DNA of 64,000 nt from Pseudomonas kermanshahensis (GTDB taxonomy: Bacteria > Pseudomonadota > Gammaproteobacteria > Pseudomonadales > Pseudomonadaceae), in the NCBI RefSeq assembly GCF_014269205.2, contig NZ_JABWRY020000001.1:1550001-1614000 (forward strand), in the 5' to 3' direction. Shown here piece after piece: positions 46,501 to 54,024 of the stretch (its first letter is position 1; every line of letters starts with the position of its first letter). The notes under the pieces are model-generated. The model saw nothing but the letters and a program-made list of their open reading frames with translations. It was not told the DNA's origin and made no database searches. Made by a program: the position numbers and the translations under genes.

Positions 46501-46832
46501 GCGTGCTGCGATCCTTCGACTATGCTGCTGCGATGATTCTGCGCAACGCCTCTGCGGTGGACCTTTCCGACCCGGCGCGCAAGGCTCGGCAACGGGTTGC
46601 CAGGCACTACCTGCACCAATCCCGTCATGCGTTTGTCGAGGCCTATGGCTTGGCTACCGCTGCCATGCCCCACGCCTGGCAACAGGCCGAAGGCGAGCGC
46701 GCCGCGCTGGAATTGTTCTGCCTGGAAAAGGCCGCGTACGAAATTACATACGAAGCTGAAAATCGACCGAATTGGCTGGCCGTGCCTTTGCATGGCTTGC
46801 ATGGACTGATCAGTACCTGGGGAGAGTCATAG
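43515..46832 (+). CDS. treS: Trehalose synthase-maltokinase fusion (TreS-Mak)
   Basis: The 1105-residue fusion joins two steps: TreS interconverts trehalose and maltose, and maltokinase phosphorylates maltose with ATP to maltose-1-phosphate for GlgE. The GH13 part spans about 15-560 with nucleophile D212 (GVDGLRLDAIPYL) and acid E254 (LLAEANQWPED). The kinase part (about 590-1105) has VHGDLHLGQVLV, the kinase catalytic loop, and LIDFEGEP, the metal-binding motif, late in the protein. Mak is a separate gene in many Actinobacteria, so the fusion matters. It ends one base before glgB. Confidence 0.96.
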   Translation: MAKRSRPAAFIDDPLWYKDAVIYQLHIKSFFDANNDGIGDFAGLISKLDYIAELGVNTLWLLPFYPSPRRDDGYDIAEYKAVHPDYGSMADARRFIAEAHKRGLWVITELVINHTSDQHPWFQRARLAKRGSKARDFYVWSDDDQKYDGTRIIFLDTEKSNWTWDPVAGQYFWHRFYSHQPDLNFDNPQVLKAVIGVMRFWLDLGVDGLRLDAIPYLIERDGTNNENLAETHRVLKAIRAEIDANYPDRMLLAEANQWPEDTRPYFGEGDGDECHMAFHFPLMPRMYVALAMEDRFPITDILRQTPEIPANSQWAIFLRNHDELTLEMVTDRERDYLWNYYAEDRRARINLGIRRRLAPLLQRDRRRIELLTSLLLSMPGTPTLYYGDELGMGDNIYLGDRDGVRTPMQWSPDRNGGFSRADPQRLVLPPIMDPLYGYQTVNVEAQSHDPHSLLNWNRRLLAVRNQQKAFGRGSIRMLTPSNRRILAYIREYTDQEGNSEVILCVANVSRAAQAAELELSQYADKVPVEMLGGSAFPPIGQLPFLLTLPPYAFYWFLLASHDRMPSWHIQATEGLPELTTLVLRKRLEELLEAPSSEMLEGSILPQYLPKRRWFAGKEGPIDQVRLRYGVRFGTATTPVLLGELEVLSDGVANHYQLPFGLLPEEQINSALPQQLALSRVRRGRQVGLITDAFVLEPFIRAVLRACQERHRLPCGNGLGELRFECTEQLAKLGLTEESPVRYLSAEQSNSSVVVADRVVLKLIRRVNPGIHPELEMSAYLTAAGFTNISPLLGWVSRVDEHATPHLLMIAQGYLSNQGDAWAWTQNTLERAIRDEMEPTSSASEAHTDALAELDGFAALLGQRLGEMHVLLAAPTEDAAFQPRISDAQDSERWGTQITAELTHALDLLAQHRDSLDSDSQALVDDLQQQRDGLTQHIDNLARQAQGGLLMRVHGDLHLGQVLVVQGDAYLIDFEGEPARPLEERRARHSPYKDVSGVLRSFDYAAAMILRNASAVDLSDPARKARQRVARHYLHQSRHAFVEAYGLATAAMPHAWQQAEGERAALELFCLEKAAYEITYEAENRPNWLAVPLHGLHGLISTWGES

Positions 46833-49043
46833 ATGAATGCAACCACGCGTGATACCGGCGGTCTTCGGCAACGGGACCTCGACGCCCTGGCCCGCGCCGA
46901 GCACGCCGATCCATTTGCGGTACTTGGCCCCCATGGCGACGGCGCCGGCGGGCAGTGGGTCCGCGCCTTCCTGCCCAATGCCCTGAATGCGCGCGTACTG
47001 TCGCGCCACGACGGCCGCGTGCTCGCCGAAATGGTGCAGGCCAGCTTGCCTGGGCTGTTTACCGCGCACCTTGATGACGCACAGCCCTACCTGTTGCAAA
47101 TCGGCTGGGCCGGTGGTGAGCAGGTGACCGAAGACCCGTACAGCTTTGGCCCGCAGTTGGGTGACATGGACCTTTACCTGTTCGCCGAAGGCAACCACCG
47201 TGACCTGTCCGGGCGCTTTGGTGCCCAGCCGATGCAGGCCGATGGCATCGACGGCGTGTGCTTCTCGGTGTGGGCGCCGAATGCGCGGCGGGTGTCGGTG
47301 GTGGGTGACTTCAACAATTGGGACGGCCGCCGCCACCCGATGCGCCTGCGCCACAGCGCTGGGGTGTGGGAGCTGTTCGTGCCGCGGCTTGGCGTGGGTG
47401 AAACCTACAAGTTCGAAGTGTTGGGCAAAGAGGGCGTGCTGCCGCTGAAAGCCGACCCGCTGGCCCGCGCCACCGAGCTGCCGCCGAGCACCGCGTCAAA
47501 GGTCGCCGGTGCGCTCAGCCACCCTTGGCAAGACCACGACTGGATGGCGCAGCGTGCGCAACGTCACGCCTACAACGCGCCCCTGTCGATCTACGAATTG
47601 CATGTCGGCTCGTGGCAGTGCGAGCTGGATGACCTGGGCGAGGTGGCGCGTTACTACAACTGGCGCGAGCTGGCCGAACGCCTGGTGCCCTATGTGCAGG
47701 CGCTGGGCTTCACCCACATCGAACTGATGCCGATCATGGAGCACCCGTTCGGCGGCTCCTGGGGCTATCAGCCCCTGTCGATGTTCGCGCCCACCTCACG
47801 CTACGGCAGTGCCGAAGACTTCGCCGCCTTCATCGATGCCTGCCACCAAGGCGGCATCGGTGTGATCCTCGATTGGGTGCCGGCGCATTTCCCTACCGAC
47901 GAGCACGGCCTGGCACGCTTCGACGGCACGGCCCTGTACGAATACGAAAACCCCCTGGAGGGCTACCACCAGGACTGGAACACGCTGATCTACAACCTTG
48001 GGCGCAACGAGGTGCGTGGCTTCATGCTGGCCTCGGCATTGCTCTGGCTCAAGCAGTTCCACATCGACGGCCTGCGTGTCGATGCCGTGGCGTCGATGCT
48101 GTACCGCGACTACTCACGCAAGGCCGGCGAATGGGTGCCCAACCGCCATGGTGGGCGCGAGAACCTGGAGGCCATCGATTTCATCCGCCACCTCAATGGC
48201 GTGGCGGCACACGAAGCCCCTGGCGCGTTGATCATCGCCGAAGAATCCACCGCCTGGCCCGGCGTCAGCCAGCCGATCCAGCAGGGCGGCCTGGGTTTTG
48301 CCTACAAGTGGAACATGGGCTGGATGCACGACACCTTGCACTACATCCAGAACGACCCGATTCACCGCACTTATCATCACAACGAGATGAGTTTCGGGCT
48401 GATCTATGCCTATTCCGAGCACTTCATCCTGCCGATTTCCCACGATGAGGTGGTGCACGGCAAGCACTCGCTGATCGACAAGATGCCAGGCGACCGCTGG
48501 CAGAAGTTCGCCAACCTGCGTGCCTACCTCACGTTCATGTGGGCGCACCCGGGCAAGAAGCTGTTGTTCATGGGCTGTGAATTTGGCCAGTGGCGCGAGT
48601 GGAACCACGACAGCGAGCTGGACTGGTACCTGCTGCAGTACCCCGAGCACAAGGGCGTGCAGCGCCTGGTCGGCGACCTCAACCGCCTGTACCGCGAGGT
48701 GCCTGCGCTGCATGAGCAGGACTGCCAGCCCCAGGGCTTCCAGTGGCTGATCGGTGATGACGCGCAAAACAGCGTGTATGCCTGGCTGCGCTGGAGCAGC
48801 AATGGCGAGCCGTTATTGGTGGTGGCCAACTTCACCCCGGTGCCGCGCGAGGGCTACCGCATTGGCGTGCCATTTGGCGAGCGTTGGGAAGAGCTGCTCA
48901 ACAGCGATGCCGAACTGTATGCCGGCTCCAACGTGGGTAACCTGGGGGCGGTGGTAAGCGAAGCCGTCACCAGCCACGGGCAGCCGTTGTCGCTGGCGCT
49001 CAACCTGCCGCCGCTGGGCGTGTTGATCCTCAAGCCTGCCTGA
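46833..49043 (+). CDS. glgB: 1,4-alpha-glucan branching enzyme GlgB
   Basis: GlgB makes alpha-1,6 branches in the glucan built by GlgE. The 736-residue product has two N-terminal beta domains (second is CBM48-like: [13 protein letters not shown]), a GH13 barrel with nucleophile D417 ([16 protein letters not shown]) and acid E470 ([16 protein letters not shown]), a spacing of 53 as in E. coli GlgB, and a C-terminal beta domain. The ATG directly follows the treS stop, with a GGGGAGAG ribosome site inside treS, so translation is coupled. Last gene of the operon; a REPIN follows. Confidence 0.97.
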   Translation: MNATTRDTGGLRQRDLDALARAEHADPFAVLGPHGDGAGGQWVRAFLPNALNARVLSRHDGRVLAEMVQASLPGLFTAHLDDAQPYLLQIGWAGGEQVTEDPYSFGPQLGDMDLYLFAEGNHRDLSGRFGAQPMQADGIDGVCFSVWAPNARRVSVVGDFNNWDGRRHPMRLRHSAGVWELFVPRLGVGETYKFEVLGKEGVLPLKADPLARATELPPSTASKVAGALSHPWQDHDWMAQRAQRHAYNAPLSIYELHVGSWQCELDDLGEVARYYNWRELAERLVPYVQALGFTHIELMPIMEHPFGGSWGYQPLSMFAPTSRYGSAEDFAAFIDACHQGGIGVILDWVPAHFPTDEHGLARFDGTALYEYENPLEGYHQDWNTLIYNLGRNEVRGFMLASALLWLKQFHIDGLRVDAVASMLYRDYSRKAGEWVPNRHGGRENLEAIDFIRHLNGVAAHEAPGALIIAEESTAWPGVSQPIQQGGLGFAYKWNMGWMHDTLHYIQNDPIHRTYHHNEMSFGLIYAYSEHFILPISHDEVVHGKHSLIDKMPGDRWQKFANLRAYLTFMWAHPGKKLLFMGCEFGQWREWNHDSELDWYLLQYPEHKGVQRLVGDLNRLYREVPALHEQDCQPQGFQWLIGDDAQNSVYAWLRWSSNGEPLLVVANFTPVPREGYRIGVPFGERWEELLNSDAELYAGSNVGNLGAVVSEAVTSHGQPLSLALNLPPLGVLILKPA

Positions 49044-49063
49044 GCGGGGCAAACATTGCCCGT

Positions 49064-49157
49064 GTAGGAGCAGCCTTGTGCTGCGAAGAGGCCGGTGAAA
49101 GCACAGTGACTCTAGGCTGCTTTCACCGGCCTCTTCGCAGCACAAGGCTGCTCCTAC
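49064..49157. repeat. REPIN with perfect 40-bp arms
   Basis: Arms at 49064-49103 and 49118-49157 are exact reverse complements, with a 14-base loop, and carry the GTAGGAGCAGCC REP form (a different class from the other pairs here). It lies between the convergent glgB and autotransporter genes and can act as a shared transcript end. Confidence 0.9.
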
Positions 49158-49202
49158 AGGCAGGCATACCATCGCATGCGCAGCACAAGGGCTATAGGCC
49201 GG

Positions 49203-50279
49203 CTACCACCGCATCCGCACCCCAAGGCTGCCGATCAGCCCATTGAGGTCATTGTCATCCACATCGCTGCTGTAATCCGCACTCACGAACAGCGCCACAT
49301 TCGGCGTCACCCGGGCCACCAGGCCCAACCCTAATTCCACAGTGGTCGAGTACCGCGAGCTGGAGATCTTGTCGACCTGGTCCAGCTTCACCTCTTCAGC
49401 ATTGCTGAAGTCATACCAGACGTTGGTGCGTACATAGGGTTCGATGGGCATGCCGCGCACTTCGTAGCGCCCGGACAATTTGGCACCGACCCGGCCGCTC
49501 CAGCTGGGCTGGCTGTCGAACGCCTGCAGCGTCTCTTCCTGGACGCGGCTGCCGGGGAAAAACTGTTGGTTGATCAACTGCGCCTGTGGCTCGATCACCC
49601 AACCGCCGCCCAAGCCAATCGGGAAGCCGCCTTCCAGGGAGAAGGTCATGGCATGGCCGCTGTCGTCCAGGCGCTGGCCACTTTCGCCACGGCCATTGAT
49701 GTCGATGCGCGAACCCATGGCCACGGCATCCAGGTGCCAACCCCGTTCATGGGTCATGCTCCAGTACACCCCCAGGCTCTCGCCACTCAGGTTCACCGCA
49801 TTGCGTTGCTTGTCGCCCAGCAGGGGGCGAATACCGTTGAAGCTGCTTTGCAGGTTGTTGTGGCCGACAAAAATCCCCGCGCGGTGCACATTGCCTGCGC
49901 CGGTCTCGCGCAGGAACAGGTCTGGGCCAACCAGCAGTTGCTGGCTGGGGGCTTCGAGCTGGTCAGGCGGTTGTGCACCGGTGCGCGTGGCACCCGGGAA
50001 AAACTGCGACCACTGGCTGGCGACCAGGTCCGGTGCCGCCTGCCCGTGGCGTTCGGTCATTTTCTCCGAAAACGCGTTCAATGTGCCGAGGCTCACGCCG
50101 CTGGCGCTGACCGGGTCGAGCGATAGCTGCGGCATCGCCGGTTGTTGTAGGAAGCTGGGAGAGGTCGGGTCGTCCTGCAGTTCGAACGCGAAAGTTTCCA
50201 CTGGGGTTGCCAGAAGCAGCGACGTGGAAACCGCGTAGAAAATGCTGTCGAAGCACAAGGGATTCGAGGTTCTTTTCAT
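49203..50279 (-). CDS. Autotransporter-type outer-membrane beta-barrel with little passenger
   Basis: The 358-residue product has an N-terminal signal-like segment (about 10-31, ending PVETFAFE) and then about 80 residues before a C-terminal barrel (about 110-358) with alternating strands such as GVYWSMTHERGWHLDAVAMGSR and a final aromatic residue (LGVRMRW), the BAM recognition pattern. The barrel fits the autotransporter domain (YxEP motif seen as IEPYVRTN). A passenger domain is essentially missing, so it may be a truncated autotransporter or a free-standing barrel. ATG at 50279 has GGAG upstream. Confidence 0.85.
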   Translation of the reverse strand: MKRTSNPLCFDSIFYAVSTSLLLATPVETFAFELQDDPTSPSFLQQPAMPQLSLDPVSASGVSLGTLNAFSEKMTERHGQAAPDLVASQWSQFFPGATRTGAQPPDQLEAPSQQLLVGPDLFLRETGAGNVHRAGIFVGHNNLQSSFNGIRPLLGDKQRNAVNLSGESLGVYWSMTHERGWHLDAVAMGSRIDINGRGESGQRLDDSGHAMTFSLEGGFPIGLGGGWVIEPQAQLINQQFFPGSRVQEETLQAFDSQPSWSGRVGAKLSGRYEVRGMPIEPYVRTNVWYDFSNAEEVKLDQVDKISSSRYSTTVELGLGLVARVTPNVALFVSADYSSDVDDNDLNGLIGSLGVRMRW

Positions 50280-50596
50280 GGCGGATCTCCGTTTATTTTT
50301 GTGGTACAGCCCAAGGACCTGGCCTGTTGTCACGAGCTGTACGGCAAAAACAGTGGGCGACCCAAACCAGCACGCCTGCTTTTGCAAACGCGCACGAAGG
50401 CGCGAGCTAGAGGCCCGGCGCGAGATCTTTACGACTAGATAATGTTCAGCTAAGGAGAGGGAGCGGCTTGCGTCAAGAAAGCGTGAAGGTTGTGTTCATT
50501 GCACATGATTTGGTTCAAGTGGCTGATTTGTTGAGTTAAATGGTCGGGTATAGCAAGGTTCGCTATTTGTGGATGCCTGGCTATGAAGAATGATTG
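50280..50596. other. Intergenic region upstream of the autotransporter gene
   Basis: A 317-base AT-richer gap. It should hold the promoter of the leftward autotransporter gene. A short stem (ATAGC/GCTAT, 7-base loop) lies near 50552-50568. I see no gene, RNA or clear terminator with a T-run after the preceding gene. Confidence 0.5.
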
Positions 50597-51391
50597 CTAC
50601 AGCTTGACCTCGACCGACAGCGGCAGATGGTCGGAGAGGTGCGTCCAAGGTTTATGCCCCAGAATCTGCGGCGCATGGCTTTGCGCATTGCGCAGGTAGA
50701 TGCGGTCCAGGCGCAGCAGCGGCATACGCGCCGGGTAGGTACGTGCGAGGTGGCCGTGGTGCCGTTCGAACGCTTCGTGCAGGTCGTTGCGCAGGCCCAG
50801 GGTGCGATTGCCGCGCAGCTTCCAGTCGTTGAAGTCGCCAGCGATGATAACGGGTGCACCTTCGGGCAGAGACTCGAGGAGCCTGCGCAGCAACTGCAGT
50901 TGCTGTTGGCGATGGCTCTCCAGCAGCGACAAGTGCACGCAGATGGCATGCACCTGATGCGGGCCAGGTACATCGAGCACGCAATGCAGCAAGCCGCGGC
51001 GCTCGGGGCCGGTGATCGACACGTCGAGGTTGCGGTGTTCGATGATCGGGTATTTCGACAGCAGGGCGTTGCCGTGGTGGCCGTCGGGGTATACGGCATT
51101 GCGGCCGTAGGCGAAGTCGCTCCACATGCTGTCAGCGAGAAATTCGTACTGGGACGTCTGCGGCCAGCCGGGGTAGCGCGCGGCGTGGCGATCGTGGCTG
51201 CCGAGCACCTCCTGCAAGAACACGATATCGGCCTGGGTACTGCGCACCGCTTCGCGCAGTTCCGGCAGGATGAAGCGCCGGTTGAAGGCGGTGAAGCCCT
51301 TGTGGGTGTTGACCGTCAGCACCCGCAGCCGGTGCACGGCTGGGGCCTGGTCAACAGTGGCGAAACCGGGGCTGCTGGCTTCGAGCTTCAC
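50597..51391 (-). CDS. Endonuclease/exonuclease/phosphatase-fold hydrolase
   Basis: This 264-residue protein has the metal-dependent EEP fold: VNTHKGFTAFNR near the start, IVFLQEVLG (metal-binding glutamate), IICVHLSLLESHR-type His motif (VHLSLLESHR), GDFNDW and the C-terminal DHLPLSV with the catalytic His-Asp pair. Such enzymes cleave phosphodiesters in nucleic acids, phospholipids or inositol phosphates; the substrate is unknown. GTG at 51391 is preferred (GGAG five bases upstream); an earlier in-frame GTG lies at 51403. It follows glgX by 64 bases in the same direction. Confidence 0.88.
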   Translation of the reverse strand: MKLEASSPGFATVDQAPAVHRLRVLTVNTHKGFTAFNRRFILPELREAVRSTQADIVFLQEVLGSHDRHAARYPGWPQTSQYEFLADSMWSDFAYGRNAVYPDGHHGNALLSKYPIIEHRNLDVSITGPERRGLLHCVLDVPGPHQVHAICVHLSLLESHRQQQLQLLRRLLESLPEGAPVIIAGDFNDWKLRGNRTLGLRNDLHEAFERHHGHLARTYPARMPLLRLDRIYLRNAQSHAPQILGHKPWTHLSDHLPLSVEVKL

Positions 51392-51455
51392 AGGGGCTCC
51401 CACAAGGTCATCATCGGGGCGGTTTAATGCTAGGACCCGCCTGGGGTAGGTGGGT

Positions 51456-53609
51456 TCACTCGTCCTCGTGCTGCAACACCATCAACAACATCGAGCGCCC
51501 CTTCACCTCGAAGGTACTCTCGAACTGCAAGTGCTGGCCCTTGCGCAGCTCTGGCCGATCCGTGTCGACCAGGCAGCTCCAGTAGTCCCCGTCGGGCACC
51601 GCCGGCAGCTGGAACGGCACGGTGTCGTGGTGGGCATTGACGATCAGCAGCACCGTCGCCTCGGCGCCGGGCCGGGCGATGCCGCTGACCTGCGCGCGCC
51701 CGTCGATCAGCATGCCCAGGCAGCGGCCATGAGGGTCTTCCCACTGCTCGACGCTCATCTCGCTGCCATCCGGCGCCAGCCAGGTGACATCCTTGACCCC
51801 GATTGCCTCGTTGTAGTCGCCGACCAAAAAGCGTGAGCGGCGCAGCACCGGGTAGGCCAGGCGCAGCCGGGTCAGGCGCTTGACGAAGGCCAGCAGCGCG
51901 GTGCCGTCTTCGTCCAGGTCCCAGTTGACCCAGCCGATCTCGCTGTCCTGGCAATAGGCGTTGTTGTTGCCATGCTGGGTGCGGCTGAACTCGTCGCCAG
52001 CGACAATCATCGGCGTGCCCTGGGCGAACAGCAGGGTGGCGAAGAAGTTGCGCATCTGGCGCATGCGCAGGGCATTGATTTCAGGGTCTTCGGTAGGCCC
52101 TTCAGCGCCGCAGTTCCAGGACAGGTTGTTGTCGGTGCCGTCCTGGTTATTCTCGTCGTTGTCCTCGTTGTGCTTGCCGTTGTACGACACCAGGTCGCGC
52201 AAGGTGAAGCCATCGTGGGCGGTGACGAAATTGACCGAGGCATAGGGGCGCCGACCACGGTTGTTGAACATGTCCCCTGACGCGGTCATGCGCGAGGCGA
52301 AGTCGGCCAACTGGCCTTCGTCACCTTTCCAGAATGCCCGCACGGTGTCGCGGAAGCGGTCGTTCCACTCTGCCCAGCCCGGCGCGAAGTTACCCACCTG
52401 ATAGCCGCCAGGGCCGCAGTCCCAAGGTTCGGCAATCAGTTTGACCTGGCTCAGCATCGGGTCCTGGCGGCACGCCACGAGGAAGCCGTGGCGTTCGCTG
52501 TAGCCGTCGTGGTAGCGGCCGAGGATGGTGGCCAGGTCGAAGCGGAAGCCATCCACATGCATCTCGCCGGCCCAGTAGCGCAGCGAGTCGGTGACCAGTT
52601 GCAGCACGCACGGGTGGCTCAGGTCGAGGGTATTGCCGGTGCCGGAGTCGTTGATGTAGTAACGCTTGTCGTCGGGCATCAGCCGGTAGTAGGAGGCATT
52701 GTCGATGCCGCGCATGGACAGCGTCGGGCCACGCTCGTTGCCCTCGGCGGTGTGGTTGTAGACCACATCCAGGATCACCTCCAACCCGGCGTCATGCAGG
52801 TGCGCGACCATCTCCTTGAACTCGGCGATCTTGCCGCTGGCGAGGTAACGGGGGTGTGGTGCGAAGAAGGCGATGCTGTTGTAGCCCCAGTAATTGTTCA
52901 GGCCTTTGTCCAGCAGGTGCTGGTCGTTGACGAAGGCATGGATCGGCAGCAGCTCGATACTGGAAACGCCCAGCTCTTTGATGTGCTTGAGCAGCTCGTC
53001 GTTGGCCAGGCCAGCGAAGGTGCCGCGCAGTTCTTCCGGCACCGCCGGGTGGCGCATGCTGATGCCGCGGGTGTGGGCTTCGTAGAGGATGGTGCGCTCC
53101 CACGGCACCTGCACGCGCTGATCGCGGCCCCAGGTGAAGGCCGGGTCGATGACTTTGCATTTGGGCACGAAGGGCGCGCTGTCGCGTTCATCGAACGACA
53201 GGTCGCCGTCGGGGTGGCCGATGGTGTAGCCGAACAGCGCCTCGGACCATTTCAGGCTGCCGACCAGTTGTTTGGCGTACGGGTCGATCAGCAGCTTGTT
53301 GGGGTTGAAACGGTGGCCGTTCTCGGGCTCGTAAGGGCCGTAGACGCGGTAGCCGTAGACCAGCCCCGGGTGCGCGTCGGGCAGGTAGCCGTGGTAGATC
53401 TCGTCGGTGTATTCCGGCAGCTCGATGCGTTCGATTTCCTGCTCGCCGGTGGAGTCGAACAGGCACAGCTCGACCTTGGTGGCGTTGGCCGAGAACAGGG
53501 CGAAGTTGACCCCAAGCCCGTCCCAGGTGGCGCCAAGGGGGAAGGGCATGCCTTCGCGAATGCGCGAGGGGGCGACCGAGCGGGTTTTCTTCGGGGTACG
53601 GGGGCTCAT
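51456..53609 (-). CDS. glgX: Glycogen debranching enzyme GlgX
   Basis: GlgX cuts alpha-1,6 branches (limit dextrin type) of alpha-glucan. The 717-residue product has a CBM48-like N-terminal domain (PLGATWDGLGVNFALFSANATKVELCLFD, broken here into strands), a GH13_11 barrel with MHVDGFRFDLATILGR (nucleophile) and LIAEPWDCGPGGYQVG (acid), and HDGFTLRDLVSYNGKHNEDN, a GlgX hallmark. ATG at 53609 with GAGGA upstream. Separated from the DUF2934 gene by a large REPIN, so it may be cotranscribed with the glgA operon at a lower level. Confidence 0.96.
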   Translation of the reverse strand: MSPRTPKKTRSVAPSRIREGMPFPLGATWDGLGVNFALFSANATKVELCLFDSTGEQEIERIELPEYTDEIYHGYLPDAHPGLVYGYRVYGPYEPENGHRFNPNKLLIDPYAKQLVGSLKWSEALFGYTIGHPDGDLSFDERDSAPFVPKCKVIDPAFTWGRDQRVQVPWERTILYEAHTRGISMRHPAVPEELRGTFAGLANDELLKHIKELGVSSIELLPIHAFVNDQHLLDKGLNNYWGYNSIAFFAPHPRYLASGKIAEFKEMVAHLHDAGLEVILDVVYNHTAEGNERGPTLSMRGIDNASYYRLMPDDKRYYINDSGTGNTLDLSHPCVLQLVTDSLRYWAGEMHVDGFRFDLATILGRYHDGYSERHGFLVACRQDPMLSQVKLIAEPWDCGPGGYQVGNFAPGWAEWNDRFRDTVRAFWKGDEGQLADFASRMTASGDMFNNRGRRPYASVNFVTAHDGFTLRDLVSYNGKHNEDNDENNQDGTDNNLSWNCGAEGPTEDPEINALRMRQMRNFFATLLFAQGTPMIVAGDEFSRTQHGNNNAYCQDSEIGWVNWDLDEDGTALLAFVKRLTRLRLAYPVLRRSRFLVGDYNEAIGVKDVTWLAPDGSEMSVEQWEDPHGRCLGMLIDGRAQVSGIARPGAEATVLLIVNAHHDTVPFQLPAVPDGDYWSCLVDTDRPELRKGQHLQFESTFEVKGRSMLLMVLQHEDE

Positions 53610-53650
53610 GGCAGTCCTCGAGTGACCGTGGTGGAAGGGGGATATGTAGG

Positions 53651-53760
53651 CCTGACCGGGCCCCTTCGCGGGGCAAGCCCGCTCCCACAGGATCATCACC
53701 ACGCTTGAGGCAGTGGGGCCCTGTGGGAGCGGGCTTGCCCCGCGAAGGGGCCCGGTCAGG
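53651..53760. repeat. REPIN with perfect 41-bp arms
   Basis: Arms at 53651-53691 and 53720-53760 are exact reverse complements around a 28-base spacer and contain the GGGCAAGCCCGCTCCCACAGG REP form. It begins one base after the DUF2934 stop on the minus strand and precedes glgX, so it could be a partial mRNA barrier. Confidence 0.92.
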
Positions 53761-53761
53761 T

Positions 53762-54010
53762 TTAACCGGCGGCGGGCTTTTTCACCGCCCGGGGCTTCTT
53801 CACAGCTGCAGGTTTTGCAACCGGTTCTGCCGCTGCCTTAGGCTTGGCCGCCGCCTTTTTGCGCGGTGCTGCCTTGGGGGCAAGTGCTTCAGCTTCGGCA
53901 AGCTTGCGCGCCATCTCCCAGTGGCGTTCCTCCTCACCCACAGGCTTACCTTCCGATTCCCAGATCTGGTAGGCAAATTCACGGATACGTTTCTCATCGA
54001 CACTCATCAT
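53762..54010 (-). CDS. DUF2934 protein with Lys/Ala/Pro-rich tail
   Basis: The 82-residue product has an N-terminal DUF2934 motif (about 4-33: RIREFAYQIWESEGKPVGEEERHWEMA, broken into REFAYQIWE and GKPVGEEERHW) followed by a basic tail of Ala, Lys and Pro (about 45-82) resembling histone H1-like tails such as that of AlgP. DUF2934 is uncharacterised and often found beside glycogen/trehalose genes in soil bacteria. AGGAGCGTC precedes the ATG at 54010 (a second ATG follows). It lies 14 bases after treY, in the operon. A nucleic-acid-binding tail is inferred only. Confidence 0.85.
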   Translation of the reverse strand: MMSVDEKRIREFAYQIWESEGKPVGEEERHWEMARKLAEAEALAPKAAPRKKAAAKPKAAAEPVAKPAAVKKPRAVKKPAAG

Positions 54011-54024
54011 GACGCTCCTGATGC

